Source: Paenibacillus oenotherae
GTDB taxonomy: Bacteria > Bacillota > Bacilli > Paenibacillales > Paenibacillaceae
Direction of reading: 5' to 3'
Length of the DNA stretch: 64,000 nucleotides
Assembly: GCF_019443105.1 (NCBI RefSeq)
Contig: NZ_JAHZIJ010000004.1
Span: forward strand, 272,376-336,375
Below, piece after piece: positions 1 to 9,297 of the stretch; the first letter of the stretch is position 1, and the number at the start of each line of letters is the position of its first letter. Below the pieces are notes generated by a model. The model had not been told where the DNA came from and ran no database searches. It saw nothing but the letters and a program-made list of their open reading frames with translations. Made by a program: the position numbers and the translations under genes.

Positions 1-483
1 TACACCCATAACATTATAGTTGCGAAGCGCGCGCTCTGCGCCCAGGTAGGTCATCGTCATGATGCTGCCGCCCTCGGTCATAAGCGGATAGACACGCTGC
101 GCTACTGCAGTAAGCGAGTATGCGCTAATATCATGCGCCAATGCAAAGCCTGCACGGGACGTATCCGCGAACATGCCTTCGAGCTCCTCCGTCTTGGCGA
201 ACGCAATGCTGTGCACCAATCCGTGGAGAACACCATACTGCTCCTTCAACTGAGACACCAGGGAATCGATCTCTTCATCCACCGTTACATTACAAGGCAG
301 AATGATGGAGCCGGGAATCGTGTCCGCCAGCTTGCGAACGCGTTCCTCCACACGCTCACTCTCATATGTAAAAGCAAGACGAGCGCCCTGTGCAGCCAAC
401 GATTGCGCAATCGCCCATGCGATACTGCGATCATTCGCAACACCCATGACAAGTATATTCTTACCAGCTAATAATCCGTTCAT
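1..483 (-). CDS. fabI: Enoyl-ACP reductase FabI, N-terminal 161 residues (cut by window edge)
   Basis: NADH-dependent reduction of enoyl-ACP, the last step of each fatty-acid elongation cycle in the cytosol. The frame starts at ATG 481-483 behind a GGGGGA ribosome site (about 492-498) and stays open to base 1. The N-terminus MNGLLAGKNILVMGVANDRS and the following SIAWAIAQSL are the dinucleotide-binding start of FabI-type short-chain reductases. HSIAFA near residue 95 and MTYLGAERA near residue 149 are also FabI-like; the catalytic lysine of the Y-x6-K motif would lie just beyond the edge. The family is normally about 255 residues, so roughly 60 percent is present. InhA-type paralogues are the only realistic alternative. 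Confidence 0.93.
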   Translation of the reverse strand, partial: MNGLLAGKNILVMGVANDRSIAWAIAQSLAAQGARLAFTYESERVEERVRKLADTIPGSIILPCNVTVDEEIDSLVSQLKEQYGVLHGLVHSIAFAKTEELEGMFADTSRAGFALAHDISAYSLTAVAQRVYPLMTEGGSIMTMTYLGAERALRNYNVMGV

Positions 484-572
484 TATTAAAAATCCCCCTC
501 TCCCTTGCGGGAAAATCAATACATTTCTGTTACCCAAAATACCCCATTTACCGCAATAATTCAAGCACTAGA

Positions 573-1598
573 TCATCCGATAACTTCAATCGTTCCGCCA
601 TCGATGACACGTATGCCTTCACCTGCTGCTTCCAGCTGCCGCATATCGTCCATAAGCTTGAACACCGCAGCATCCTTCTGCTTCGCTTCCAACATAACAT
701 CCAGCCTGTCCACCGAGCCCGCCGTTTCTCTCAAGAACCGCATCAGAGGGCCAGCGTCCACATAGTCGGCATGGCCGCGCGGATCCTTCTCGCTTTTGGG
801 ACTGGATGCATGCAGCTTAGGCGGGAGCGGACTGACGCTCCCCTCCATCCCCGGCTCAGCCGCTGCTTCATGCGCCCAGGTCTGCACAATGCGGGGCCAT
901 AGCTCCCCGTACAGCGCAGCAGCGCTCTCTCCGCCATCATTAACCGCATGATGGTGAATATCCAGCACCATCGGAGTCCGAACCCGCTCCGCAGCTTCCA
1001 ACGTTTCGCGTGCCGTGAAGGTCTTATCGTCGTTCTCAAGCGTAATCCGCCTGCGGAGCCGCTCCGGCAGCGCCCCGAATTGCGCCACAAACCGCTCTGC
1101 AGACAGGGGCTTGTCCCCGTATGCCCCGCCCATATGTATGTTGCACTTGGCCGATTCATCCAGCCCCATCGCCTCCAGCATCCGGCAATGATAGTCCATG
1201 TCCTCCTCGGACTTGGCCAGCACCTCGGGCCGAGGCGTGCTGAAGACACAGAAGTGATCAGGATGAAAGGATACACGAAGCCCTTTCTCCCTCACATATT
1301 CGCCGATTCTGGCAAACCCGTCCTCCAATGCAGGCCACGGAGACCAGTCCAGGAGCGCTTCATGGGTGACCAGTGGTATCAGTTTCGAGGAGAACCGGTA
1401 CATCGCGATATCATTGGCAACACAATGCCGCAGCAGCCGCAGCGTATTCTTCAAATTCTCCTCCGCAAGAAACTCCAGTCTGCGCAAGCCCGCTTCGCGA
1501 TCCTCCAGCTTGGAGAAATTCGCATAGGTCATCGTGCGTGACGGTGAAGCATTCTCAAGCTGCATGCTCATCGCAACGAAGCCGAATCTGACAATCAC
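573..1598 (-). CDS. uvsE: UV DNA damage endonuclease UvsE (UVDE)
   Basis: Metal-dependent TIM-barrel endonuclease that nicks DNA 5' of UV photoproducts and starts an excision pathway independent of UvrABC. The 341 residues open with MIVRFGFVAMSM, the usual start of bacterial UvsE. They carry conserved metal-binding stretches: SFHPDHFCVF near residue 108, NIHMGGAYGDK near 153, ITLENDD near 184, VLDIHHHAVND near 208 and VMLEAKQKD near 302. The ATG overlaps the stop of the upstream small gene in an ATGA, so the two are probably translated together. Length is normal for the family; no oddity seen. Confidence 0.95.
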   Translation of the reverse strand: MIVRFGFVAMSMQLENASPSRTMTYANFSKLEDREAGLRRLEFLAEENLKNTLRLLRHCVANDIAMYRFSSKLIPLVTHEALLDWSPWPALEDGFARIGEYVREKGLRVSFHPDHFCVFSTPRPEVLAKSEEDMDYHCRMLEAMGLDESAKCNIHMGGAYGDKPLSAERFVAQFGALPERLRRRITLENDDKTFTARETLEAAERVRTPMVLDIHHHAVNDGGESAAALYGELWPRIVQTWAHEAAAEPGMEGSVSPLPPKLHASSPKSEKDPRGHADYVDAGPLMRFLRETAGSVDRLDVMLEAKQKDAAVFKLMDDMRQLEAAGEGIRVIDGGTIEVIG

Positions 1599-1912
1599 GC
1601 TTTCTCACCGAAGAACATCTCGAACGCCAGCGCTGTCTGCACGCGGGCCTCCTCTTCGTTCAGCTTGCGAACAAGCTCCATCTCCACCTGCGTCACTTCC
1701 TCGCCCTGGAAATTAATCTCGGCGATTGAAGCGACAATACGAACGATAGCAATCGCTTCATTGTCCGGCGTATAAGCGATAACCTTCTGTCCCGTAGGAT
1801 AGACGCGAAAACCGCTTTTGACCATTTTGCCCCGGCCATATTCCAACAGCTCGTACAGCTCCTGTGCCGATTTGAACTTGCATACCGAATTGAATTCTGT
1901 CTCAAATCCCAT
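1595..1912 (-). CDS. Conserved small cytosolic protein of unknown function
   Basis: A 105-residue acidic protein without signal peptide or membrane segment. It begins MGFETEFNSVCKFKSAQELY and has a central GFRVYPTGQKVIAYTP stretch that looks like two beta strands, followed by a helical, Glu-rich C-terminus. I do not recognise the family with certainty. The N-terminal pattern resembles small Bacillales proteins of the DUF2584 kind, but this is weak. A good ribosome site (GGAGGTTAG) precedes the ATG at 1912, and its stop overlaps the start of uvsE by four bases, so it sits in one transcript with uvsE. That coupling is the only hint of a role. Confidence 0.75.
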   Translation of the reverse strand: MGFETEFNSVCKFKSAQELYELLEYGRGKMVKSGFRVYPTGQKVIAYTPDNEAIAIVRIVASIAEINFQGEEVTQVEMELVRKLNEEEARVQTALAFEMFFGEKA

Positions 1913-1966
1913 CGTCTAACCTCCATATAGTACGATAATTGCAGTGCTTGTCCAGCAAAGCCCGCC

Positions 1967-3097
1967 TTAGACCGGGCTCCCTTCCCCATATTCAATACGC
2001 TGCTTCTCCGCATGGCGGGAGATAGCCAGCTCAATGAGCGTATCCAGCAGCTCCGAATACGATACACCGCTTTCCTTCCACATCAGCGGATACATGCTGT
2101 ACGGCGTAAAGCCAGGCATCGTGTTCACCTCATTGATGAACAACGCGCCATCCAATTTGCGCATGAAAAAATCGACCCGCGACAATCCAGAGCCATCAAT
2201 GGCCAAATAAGCGCGAATAGCCATCTCGCGGATCGACTCCGCAGTTTCTGCCGGAATGCCCGCCGGAATGTGCATCATCGATTTGCCATCCATATACTTG
2301 GCCTTGTAATCATAGAACTCACTGGAGGTTGCTATCTCTCCGCAAACGGATGCCCTTGGCTCATCATTCCCGAGAACGCTCACTTCTATTTCTCTTGCAT
2401 CAACGAACTCTTCCACAATGACTTTGCGGTCAAAGCGCAGCGCATATTCCACGCCCGCTATAAGCTCCTCACGATTGCGCGCCTTGGAGATGCCTACGCT
2501 TGAGCCAAGGTTAGCCGGCTTGATGAAGCATGGATACCCGAGTGCCACCTCGATCTCCATCACGAAGAAAGCAGGATCCTTCTCCCACTGCGTCCGGTTA
2601 AAATAACGGAACACGCACTGGGGCAGCCCCTCCTGCGCGAACACCTTCTTCATCATGACCTTGTCCATGCCAACCGCCGAAGCGAGAACACCCGCCCCGA
2701 CATACGGAATGTTAGCCATCTCCAGCATGCCTTGAATCGTTCCGTCCTCGCCGAAAGTGCCGTGCAGCAGCGGAAATACAACATCGAGCGGCTTGCGGTC
2801 AACAGCTCTGGCCCCGCCTTCAACCAATGCCCCGGACAAGCCGTTAAAGACCGGCGTCAGCGCTTCAAGTCCTGACTGTGCATTGCCGTCCGCTAGCCTC
2901 AACAATTCTAATTCGCTTGGGGGAGCGAGCAGAATGCTGCCCGAGCGCCACTCGCCTGATTTGGAAATATAGAAAGGTTTAATTTCGTATTTGTCATAAT
3001 CGAATGCTTTCATAACCGCTAGAGCGGTTTGCAGCGAAACTTCATGTTCGCCAGAACGTCCCCCGTATACGAGTCCAACGCGAACTTTCTCACCCAT
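1967..3097 (-). CDS. ddl: D-alanine--D-alanine ligase
   Basis: ATP-grasp ligase joining two D-alanines for the peptidoglycan stem peptide, in the cytosol. Seen in the 376 residues: N-terminal YGGRSGEHEVS (11-21), LHGTFGEDGTIQG (111-123), the glycine loop KPANLGSSVGIS (about 192-203), EFYDYKAKY, and the Mg/ATP-binding INEVNTMPGFT (about 321-331). The EFYDYKAKY motif is that of true D-Ala-D-Ala ligases rather than VanA-type D-lactate ligases. The ATG at 3097 follows GGAGGATTA at a good distance. It lies 54 bp upstream of the small unknown gene on the same strand and may share its transcript. Confidence 0.96.
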   Translation of the reverse strand: MGEKVRVGLVYGGRSGEHEVSLQTALAVMKAFDYDKYEIKPFYISKSGEWRSGSILLAPPSELELLRLADGNAQSGLEALTPVFNGLSGALVEGGARAVDRKPLDVVFPLLHGTFGEDGTIQGMLEMANIPYVGAGVLASAVGMDKVMMKKVFAQEGLPQCVFRYFNRTQWEKDPAFFVMEIEVALGYPCFIKPANLGSSVGISKARNREELIAGVEYALRFDRKVIVEEFVDAREIEVSVLGNDEPRASVCGEIATSSEFYDYKAKYMDGKSMMHIPAGIPAETAESIREMAIRAYLAIDGSGLSRVDFFMRKLDGALFINEVNTMPGFTPYSMYPLMWKESGVSYSELLDTLIELAISRHAEKQRIEYGEGSPV

Positions 3098-3131
3098 GGC
3101 TAATCCTCCGGTTATATATAATTTTCATACG

Positions 3132-4256
3132 TTACAGAAACTCATCAGCAATATGAAAAAATCGATATTTGGTCGCTTCCGTCCAAGCATAGGAATCCTG
3201 ATAATCCCAGTAACGGTGGCGGCTTGCTACCGTATTGGCGTTCACAAGCGGCATGCCCTGCGCATCGAAAGCCGTAACAATTGTACTGTGCTGGAAGCGG
3301 TTGTCGCCTCCCCAGTCATACGTAATGACATCGCCCAGCTCCAGCTCCTCAGGTGAATGAACAATGGTTGCTTTGAGGCCCTTTTGCCTCGCACCCGATA
3401 AATAAACCTGCAGCGCGTTGGATACTGCCCAGCTATAGCTCCACTGCTCTCGCCCGCCGCTCCGGCCACGATACCACCAGCCCAAATCTCTTCTACTAGT
3501 ATAGTTCATCGGTGCATGGCCTGCAAAGAGGCACTGGGACACATAGTTCGTGCAGTTCACGTCGAATGTCTCGTAAGCCGGATTCGGCTCCTCCCACCAA
3601 CGGTCCGCATAAGCAGCCGCTAAATCCCTTCTGTATCTGGCACCTGCGCGCTGATGATTAAAAACAGGCAAAATATCATAATTTATATACGGTATGGATG
3701 GTGTCCCCGTCCGATAATCCCCGGCTTCTTCCTCGGAGAGATGCAGGGGAAAGCTGTTCAGATCAGACGCATTGAATCTGGGACGGCGTTCCGAGACAAC
3801 GGGTTCAATTCGCGCAATGTAATAACGGCCGTCTTCCGCGTTAAGCCATATGCGCTCCCGCTCGCAGCGCTCTTCCATATAAGTGCGGCCGGACTGATCC
3901 ATCGTACGCTTAATGTGAAGGCCGATGGTTGCAACGATCTCGGTGCCAGAGCTTGATTCGCTTACCCGGAGCAGCTCTGCTTTGGTCTGGCTGTTCGTAG
4001 GGAGGACGCCCCGCAGCAGCTCCTGTTCCTTCATCCTGTACAGCCGCTGGCTGCAGCGGGACAGATGGTCGCCATCCTTCACAAGACCGGTAAATACAGG
4101 AGGAAACCGATCGATCTCTGCTTGATTGAACAAGGTCACATATTCATGAACGACAGCCTTCCATCCTTGGAGCACAGGCTCTTGCGGCTTCCCCTGGCTG
4201 CGGCTGACGGCGCTCCGTTTGCCGCCTCGGCTCGATCGGTTTGACGTTCTCGGCAT
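3132..4256 (-). CDS. Amidase-domain protein (putative Amidase_6 / NlpC-P60-like)
   Basis: 374 residues. The C-terminal half (about 195-374) has the pattern of the putative amidase domain common in Bacillales: FDVNCTNYVSQCLFAG with a candidate catalytic cysteine, ELGDVITYDW, and FQHSTIVTAFD with a candidate histidine. This resembles papain-like peptidoglycan amidases. The N-terminal half is basic at first (RSSRGGKRSAVSRSQGKP) and otherwise unassigned. No signal peptide is visible, which is odd for a wall enzyme, so a cytosolic or forespore role is possible. The ATG follows GGGAGGGATCGTC. It is read away from acnA; the 200-bp gap between them holds the acnA promoter. Confidence 0.82.
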   Translation of the reverse strand: MPRTSNRSSRGGKRSAVSRSQGKPQEPVLQGWKAVVHEYVTLFNQAEIDRFPPVFTGLVKDGDHLSRCSQRLYRMKEQELLRGVLPTNSQTKAELLRVSESSSGTEIVATIGLHIKRTMDQSGRTYMEERCERERIWLNAEDGRYYIARIEPVVSERRPRFNASDLNSFPLHLSEEEAGDYRTGTPSIPYINYDILPVFNHQRAGARYRRDLAAAYADRWWEEPNPAYETFDVNCTNYVSQCLFAGHAPMNYTSRRDLGWWYRGRSGGREQWSYSWAVSNALQVYLSGARQKGLKATIVHSPEELELGDVITYDWGGDNRFQHSTIVTAFDAQGMPLVNANTVASRHRYWDYQDSYAWTEATKYRFFHIADEFL

Positions 4257-4361
4257 GACGATCCCTCCCCGCGGACTCTCTTGGGCACATTAAAGTTGTT
4301 TCATTATATGAGCCGATAAGCGAATTCATGTAAATGTTAAAAAATTAGGAGAGGTACCGTC

Positions 4362-4391
4362 TTTACGAAACCACTGGATTAACGCTATACT
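4362..4391 (+). promoter_or_regulatory. Candidate sigma-A promoter of acnA
   Basis: TTTACG (4362-4367) and TATACT (4386-4391) are separated by 18 bp. The predicted transcript starts near 4398 and has a leader of about 60 nt. Only the -10 is strong. Confidence 0.55.
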
Positions 4392-4414
4392 AGAGCTATA
4401 AACGGTTTTTTGAA

Positions 4415-4431
4415 ATTGTGTTTCACACAAT
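4415..4431 (+). promoter_or_regulatory. Perfect 7-3-7 palindrome in the acnA leader
   Basis: ATTGTGT-TTC-ACACAAT is a perfect inverted repeat about 17-33 nt downstream of the predicted start of transcription and 12 nt upstream of the AGGAGG ribosome site (4443-4448). It could be an operator that blocks elongation, or a short RNA hairpin. It is too short to be a canonical Rex site and does not match CcpC or CodY boxes as I know them. Confidence 0.5.
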
Positions 4432-4459
4432 GAAACTACATTAGGAGGCGTCAATCCGA

Positions 4460-7171
4460 ATGACTCATCAAAACGAATACTCCGTTCGCACTTCGCTGGA
4501 AGTCGGCGGAAAGCCATTCGCTTACTACCGTCTGCAAGGACTGGAAGAGCAAGGCGTAGGCAACATTTCCAAGCTCCCCTTCTCCATTAAGGTTCTGCTT
4601 GAAGCCGCTGTTCGTCAATTCGACGGCCGCGCAATTACGAAGGATCACGTCAAGCAGCTTGCTACTTGGGCTGATGGCCGCGAAGACAAAGAAATTCCGT
4701 TCATTCCAGCACGTATCGTCCTGCAGGATTTCACAGGCGTTCCCGTAGTTGTTGACCTTGCGGCAATGCGCGACACCGTTAAGAAATCCGGCGGAGATCC
4801 GAAACAAATCAACCCGCTTGTTCCTGTCGATCTGGTTATCGACCACTCCGTAATGGTTGACGCTTTCGGCAGCCCGGAAGCGCTTGAATATAATATGAAC
4901 ATCGAATTCCAGCGCAATGAAGAGCGCTACCGCTTCCTTCGCTGGGCGCAAACCGCATTTGACAATTTCCGCGCAGTTCCACCGGGAACAGGTATTGTCC
5001 ACCAAGTAAACCTTGAATATCTCGCATCCGTAGCAGCTACCAAAACAGTCGGCGGCGAAACTGTCGTCTACCCTGACTCGCTGGTAGGTACGGATTCCCA
5101 TACAACGATGATCAACGGTCTTGGCGTAGTAGGCTGGGGCGTAGGCGGTATCGAGGCTGAGGCTGGCATGCTGGGTCAACCGCTGTACTTCGTTATGCCT
5201 GATGTTATCGGCTTCCGTCTGACAGGCCAGCTCGCTGAAGGCGCTACAGCAACTGACCTTGCGCTGACCGTAACACAAATTCTGCGCAAGAAGGGCGTTG
5301 TCGGCAAATTCGTCGAGTTCTTCGGTTCCGGCTTGTCCAACATCAGCCTTGCAGACCGTGCAACAGTGGCGAACATGGCTCCTGAGTACGGCGCAACTGT
5401 CGGCTTCTTCCCTGTTGACAGCGAAACGATCAACTTCCTGCGCCAAACCGGCCGTACAGAAGACCAGATCGCACTGGTAGAAGCATATTACAAAGCACAA
5501 GGCATGTTCCGTACGGACGATACGCCTGAGCCGGTCTTCTCTGATATCGTAGAGCTGGATCTCTCCACCATCGTTCCATCGCTTGCTGGTCCTAAGCGTC
5601 CGCAAGACCGTGTGGAATTGACGGCTATGAAAGAATCCTTCAACAACATCATCCGCACTCCAATCGACAAAGGCGGCTATGGCCTGTCTGACAACAAGAT
5701 TGAAGAAGTCGTTGAAGTGAAGCATAAGAACGGATCCGTGAGCAAAATGGGAACAGGCGCAGTCGTTATCGCAGCTATTACCAGCTGTACGAATACGTCC
5801 AACCCAAGCGTTATGCTCGGTGCGGCGCTTGTTGCCAAGAAAGCCGTCGAGCGCGGCCTCAAGAAGCCGGCATACGTCAAGAGCTCGCTTACGCCAGGAT
5901 CGCTTGTCGTTACGGAATACTTGAAGAGAGCTGGCCTGCTTGAATCGCTGGAAGCGCTTGGATTCCACGTTGCCGGATATGGCTGCGCTACATGTATCGG
6001 TAACTCCGGTCCACTTCCTGACGAAGTAAGCAAAGCAATTGCTGACAACGATATGACGGTTGCTGCTGTATTGTCCGGTAACCGGAACTTTGAAGGCCGC
6101 GTACATGCACAGGTCAAAGCGAACTATCTCGCTTCGCCTCCGCTCGTAGTTGCTTACGCGCTTGCTGGCACGGTCAATATTGATCTTGCGAATGACCCAA
6201 TCGGCTATGACAGCAGCAATCAACCGGTATATCTCAAGGATATCTGGCCAACGTCCAAGGAAATTGCTGATACCATCGCAATCGCGATGAGCCCTGAGAT
6301 GTTCCGCAGCAAATACGAGAACGTATTCACGCAGAACGAGCGTTGGAACGCAATCGATGTGCCGCAAGGCGAAAGCTACGAGTGGGATGCCAAATCGACC
6401 TACATCCAGAACCCGCCGTTCTTTGAGAACCTGGGTGAAGTTGGCGACATCTCCGATATCAAAAATTCCAGCGTGCTTGCTCTGCTGGGCGACTCCGTTA
6501 CGACCGACCATATCTCGCCAGCTGGTAACATTACAGTGAAGAGCCCGGGCGGCAAATATTTGATCGACAACGGCGTTGAGCAAGTCGACTTCAACTCCTA
6601 TGGCTCGCGCCGTGGTAACCATGAAGTTATGATGCGTGGTACGTTCGCTAACATCCGCATCCGGAACCAGGTTGCTCCAGGCACGGAAGGCGGCGTAACA
6701 ACTTACCTGCCGACTGGCGAAGTGATGTCGATCTACGACGCATCGATGCAGTATCAGAAGAATGGCTCCAACCTGATCGTTATTGCAGGCAAAGAATACG
6801 GAACAGGCAGCTCCCGCGACTGGGCGGCCAAAGGAACGTTCCTCCTTGGCGTGAAAGCTGTCATCGCCGAAAGCTTCGAGCGTATTCACCGCTCCAACCT
6901 TGTGGGCATGGGCGTTCTCCCACTGCAATTCCAGGAAGGCCACGGCTGGAAAACGCTGAACCTGACTGGCCGCGAGAAATTCGATATTATCGGCCTGAGC
7001 AATGACGTAACACCAGGACAATCCGTTCAGGTTGTTGCGACTCGCGAAGACGGTACAACATTCGAATTCCCGGCGATTGTACGTCTCGACTCCATGGTGG
7101 ATGTCGATTACTATCGCAACAGCGGTATTCTTCAAACCGTGCTGCGCCAAATGATCGCAAACAACGCCTAA
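4460..7171 (+). CDS. acnA: Aconitate hydratase (AcnA/CitB type)
   Basis: Interconverts citrate and isocitrate in the TCA cycle with a [4Fe-4S] cluster; in Bacillus and animals the apo-form also binds RNA. The 903 residues match the length of the monomeric AcnA family. Cluster ligands are visible as Cys443 ([10 protein letters not shown]), Cys509 and Cys512 ([10 protein letters not shown]). Substrate and swivel-domain motifs include [29 protein letters not shown] and [13 protein letters not shown] near residue 780. Monocistronic: its own promoter lies upstream and a strong terminator follows. Codon use is strongly biased, which leaves a very long open frame on the other strand (see rejected items). 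Confidence 0.98.
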   Translation: MTHQNEYSVRTSLEVGGKPFAYYRLQGLEEQGVGNISKLPFSIKVLLEAAVRQFDGRAITKDHVKQLATWADGREDKEIPFIPARIVLQDFTGVPVVVDLAAMRDTVKKSGGDPKQINPLVPVDLVIDHSVMVDAFGSPEALEYNMNIEFQRNEERYRFLRWAQTAFDNFRAVPPGTGIVHQVNLEYLASVAATKTVGGETVVYPDSLVGTDSHTTMINGLGVVGWGVGGIEAEAGMLGQPLYFVMPDVIGFRLTGQLAEGATATDLALTVTQILRKKGVVGKFVEFFGSGLSNISLADRATVANMAPEYGATVGFFPVDSETINFLRQTGRTEDQIALVEAYYKAQGMFRTDDTPEPVFSDIVELDLSTIVPSLAGPKRPQDRVELTAMKESFNNIIRTPIDKGGYGLSDNKIEEVVEVKHKNGSVSKMGTGAVVIAAITSCTNTSNPSVMLGAALVAKKAVERGLKKPAYVKSSLTPGSLVVTEYLKRAGLLESLEALGFHVAGYGCATCIGNSGPLPDEVSKAIADNDMTVAAVLSGNRNFEGRVHAQVKANYLASPPLVVAYALAGTVNIDLANDPIGYDSSNQPVYLKDIWPTSKEIADTIAIAMSPEMFRSKYENVFTQNERWNAIDVPQGESYEWDAKSTYIQNPPFFENLGEVGDISDIKNSSVLALLGDSVTTDHISPAGNITVKSPGGKYLIDNGVEQVDFNSYGSRRGNHEVMMRGTFANIRIRNQVAPGTEGGVTTYLPTGEVMSIYDASMQYQKNGSNLIVIAGKEYGTGSSRDWAAKGTFLLGVKAVIAESFERIHRSNLVGMGVLPLQFQEGHGWKTLNLTGREKFDIIGLSNDVTPGQSVQVVATREDGTTFEFPAIVRLDSMVDVDYYRNSGILQTVLRQMIANNA

Positions 7172-7190
7172 CCTATTCCCGGCGAGACAA

Positions 7191-7238
7191 CCTCCAACCC
7201 CGCTATTACAGCTATTACAGCGGGGTTTGGAGGTTTTT
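7191..7238 (+). terminator. Rho-independent terminator of acnA
   Basis: CCTCCAACCCCGCT (7191-7204) pairs with AGCGGGGTTTGGAGG (7219-7233), with one bulged base, followed by TTTTTT. Confidence 0.93.
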
Positions 7239-7429
7239 TGCGCTTCCGAATACAAAAAGATTTGCAGCAGTAATAAATCCCGATTGCCGCGCCATATAAT
7301 ACGATGCAATGCTCCTAAAGGAAGTCCAACATGACAAACCGGCATTTATTTACATTCTTCTCTTCAACAAAAAATGAAGCGCACAGTGGGAATAGCAACA
7401 TTCCGATTCTGTGCCAAGGAGCGTATCTA

Positions 7430-8005
7430 ATGGCCAATGATCTTACAGTACCGAGCGGAACGACACTGACGCTGGACGACAATCCGCCCGAGCATTTGCG
7501 CAGCAATCTGGAGCGTATCCCGATCGTCACATTCAATGATTTGATCACAGCCGGGTTTGTAAGCTCAGAGGATACCTTGAAGCGGCTGCTGGATTCCGCC
7601 AAAGAAGCAACCAAACATGCCCTGTCTCGAAGGGATGTCCAGCATTTCCGGGTGCAGGGAACGACCCGCATCGACCTTCGCCGCTTCGGCAATTTCACCT
7701 TGGCTGCCCACAATACGATGCATCAGGAGCAATCTGCCTTCTGGAATCTGTACCGCGATATCGAACCTCTGACAGCAGTCAAACTCGATTCCACTGCAAA
7801 AATTACGGACTTGCTGAGAGTGAATCGTGTCGTCTACAAATTTCTGTTCCATGATGTCGTTATTGAGCAGAACGCTGTGCTGGAAATCAAAAAACCGACC
7901 AATACATTCTGGTGCAATGAACTGCTTATTAAGAAGACGGGCCGGATCGTCGTCAAGAAGAACGGGGTTCGAATAAAGGCCTTTTCCATACAAGGCGAGC
8001 AGTAG
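7430..8005 (+). CDS. Unknown protein paired with a Gly-rich protein
   Basis: I do not recognise this gene. From the ATG at 7430 it encodes 191 residues. The start is chosen because AAGGAG (7416-7421) lies 8 nt upstream; an in-frame ATG at 7331 with a weaker AAAGGAAG would add 33 residues. The protein begins MANDLTVPSGTTLTLDDNPP and has a helical middle (EDTLKRLLDSAKEATKHAL). The end is rich in short beta strands (ELLIKKTGRIVVKKNGVRI) and resembles one turn of a beta-helix. There is no signal peptide or membrane segment. The next gene follows after 43 bp and the shared terminator suggests a two-gene operon. Confidence 0.75.
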   Translation: MANDLTVPSGTTLTLDDNPPEHLRSNLERIPIVTFNDLITAGFVSSEDTLKRLLDSAKEATKHALSRRDVQHFRVQGTTRIDLRRFGNFTLAAHNTMHQEQSAFWNLYRDIEPLTAVKLDSTAKITDLLRVNRVVYKFLFHDVVIEQNAVLEIKKPTNTFWCNELLIKKTGRIVVKKNGVRIKAFSIQGEQ

Positions 8006-8048
8006 TGCAGCCCATTCTCATTCATACATAGACAAGGGAGGAATATCG

Positions 8049-8744
8049 ATGATTAATATTATTGCGGCCGGAATAAGCGGAGCCAGTGCTCCGGATGGTC
8101 CCGAAGGCCCCACCCCGCCTCAGGCTCCGCCTGGTCAGGATGCTGATTGCGGATTCTGGGATGACAATGAGCCTACCCGTGGACAGGACGGCAGTCGCGG
8201 CGGCGATTCTCCGGAAGCGCCATCTGGCGTATCCGGCGGTCAAGGCGGCGCAATCACCATTGAAGTGGAAGAATACCGTGGTGGCATTGAAGCCGATTGC
8301 CGCGGCGGCAATGGAGGACGCGGCGGTGCTGGTGGGCGCGGGGGAGCAGGCGGACGCGGCGGCGATGGCGGCTGGGGAGCAGACTGCGAAGCCAATGCAT
8401 TCGGCGGGCGCGGCGGAGACGGCGGCAATGGAGGACGCGGGGGACGCGGCGGTGATGGCGGCAAGGGCGGAACATTCGTGTTGTACTACAAAGAAGACAA
8501 GAGCGGCGGCAATCCGCCGAAATGGGACGTCAGCGGCGGAGCCGGAGGCCTCGGCGGTGTCGGAGGATTGCCCGGGCTGCCGGGTCAGCCCGGTGCCACA
8601 GGCAAGGGAAAGAGCACAAGCTACAGCCATTCCGATTACGAACCCGGCAATCCGCCCTCACCGGCGAGCTTCGGCCAGCCGGGACCTACTGGCTCCCCGG
8701 GGTTCCCTGGCCCAGGCGGTACGGCGGAGTTCAGGCAAGTATAG
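8049..8744 (+). CDS. Gly-Gly-X-rich low-complexity protein
   Basis: 231 residues, ribosome site AAGGGAGG 8 nt before ATG. A short hydrophobic start (MINIIAAGISGAS) is followed by an acidic Pro-rich part and the strand ITIEVEEYRGGIEADC. Then come about 60 residues of GGRGGAGGRGGDGG-type repeats, a strand GTFVLYYKEDKS, and a collagen-like C-terminus with GLPGQPGATG and GPTGSPGFPGPGG. Such Gly-rich tracts with isolated beta strands are known in polyglycine-helix and beta-helix surface proteins, but no export signal is obvious here. Role unknown; probably acts with the preceding gene. The GGC-rich DNA is prone to slippage, so length may vary between strains. Confidence 0.75.
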   Translation: MINIIAAGISGASAPDGPEGPTPPQAPPGQDADCGFWDDNEPTRGQDGSRGGDSPEAPSGVSGGQGGAITIEVEEYRGGIEADCRGGNGGRGGAGGRGGAGGRGGDGGWGADCEANAFGGRGGDGGNGGRGGRGGDGGKGGTFVLYYKEDKSGGNPPKWDVSGGAGGLGGVGGLPGLPGQPGATGKGKSTSYSHSDYEPGNPPSPASFGQPGPTGSPGFPGPGGTAEFRQV

Positions 8745-8758
8745 AGGCGTTCAGCACC

Positions 8759-8818
8759 AAAAGGCAGGGATTGCCCTCGCGTCATCTTCGATGACAGCGG
8801 GCAGTCCCTGCCTTTTTT
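8759..8818 (+). terminator. Terminator of the Gly-rich gene pair
   Basis: AAGGCAGGGA...TTGCCC pairs with GGGCAG...TCCCTGCCTT around an inner GTCATC/GATGAC stem, then TTTTTT. Confidence 0.9.
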
Positions 8819-9088
8819 CGGAAGCCAATAAGACAATTGGGCGGCAAAAGCAGGGGCCGCAGTAATCCAGTTATAGCATTGAGGACCTCTCAGAGCCAGG
8901 GGCAATTCCGGCTTCCTTTGACCATTATCCCCTTTGCTCAGATCATATCTTTTGGCGGCCATCGCGAAGAATCTCATCTCAACCATTGCACGTGTGTGAT
9001 ACCAACGATGTCCCTATGTCCCTACGCTCTCAGCCTAAACTCGCCCACTCAAATTGCGACTCCATCACCAGCCATGGGCCCTAGCCGT

Positions 9089-9272
9089 CTATCTGAGCTA
9101 TGGGGATAGTGGCCATAGGAGGTACAATCCCTCACCTCTCCATAATCCCAGCTCCCCCAATCAACTATCTGAGCTACGGGGATAGTGGCCATAGGAGGTA
9201 CAATCCCTCACCTCTCCATAGCCCCATCGACCCCAACCATCTATCTGAGCTACGGGGATAGTGGCCTTAAGA
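9089..9272. repeat. 76-bp tandem repeat, about 2.4 copies
   Basis: Units begin with CTATCTGAGCTA at 9089, 9165 and 9241, giving an exact 76-bp period; the third unit breaks off after about 30 bp. Each unit holds the inverted pair CTATC...GGATAG. The stretch 8819-9088 before it is non-coding as far as I can see. The repeat ends just before the stop of the IclR gene on the opposite strand. Confidence 0.88.
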
Positions 9273-9297
9273 GAGAGGCGCTCCCTCTGCAACTCTG

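Noticed and set aside
4415-4431. Rex operator before acnA
   Set aside because: Rex sites are TTGTGA-N6-TCACAA (18 bp); here the arms are 3 bp apart and the total is 17 bp with different register.
4451-7345. 964-codon open frame on the minus strand opposite acnA
   Set aside because: It mirrors the strongly biased codons of aconitase, has no ribosome site, and its product is low in family-like motifs and rich in Cys, His and Arg. A codon-bias artefact.
8022-8630. Minus-strand Ala-rich frame opposite the Gly-rich gene
   Set aside because: Antisense of GGC-rich DNA, no ribosome site.
9089-9272. tRNA-like GTAGCTCAG motif within the 76-bp repeat (minus strand)
   Set aside because: No acceptor stem, anticodon arm or T-loop could be built around it.
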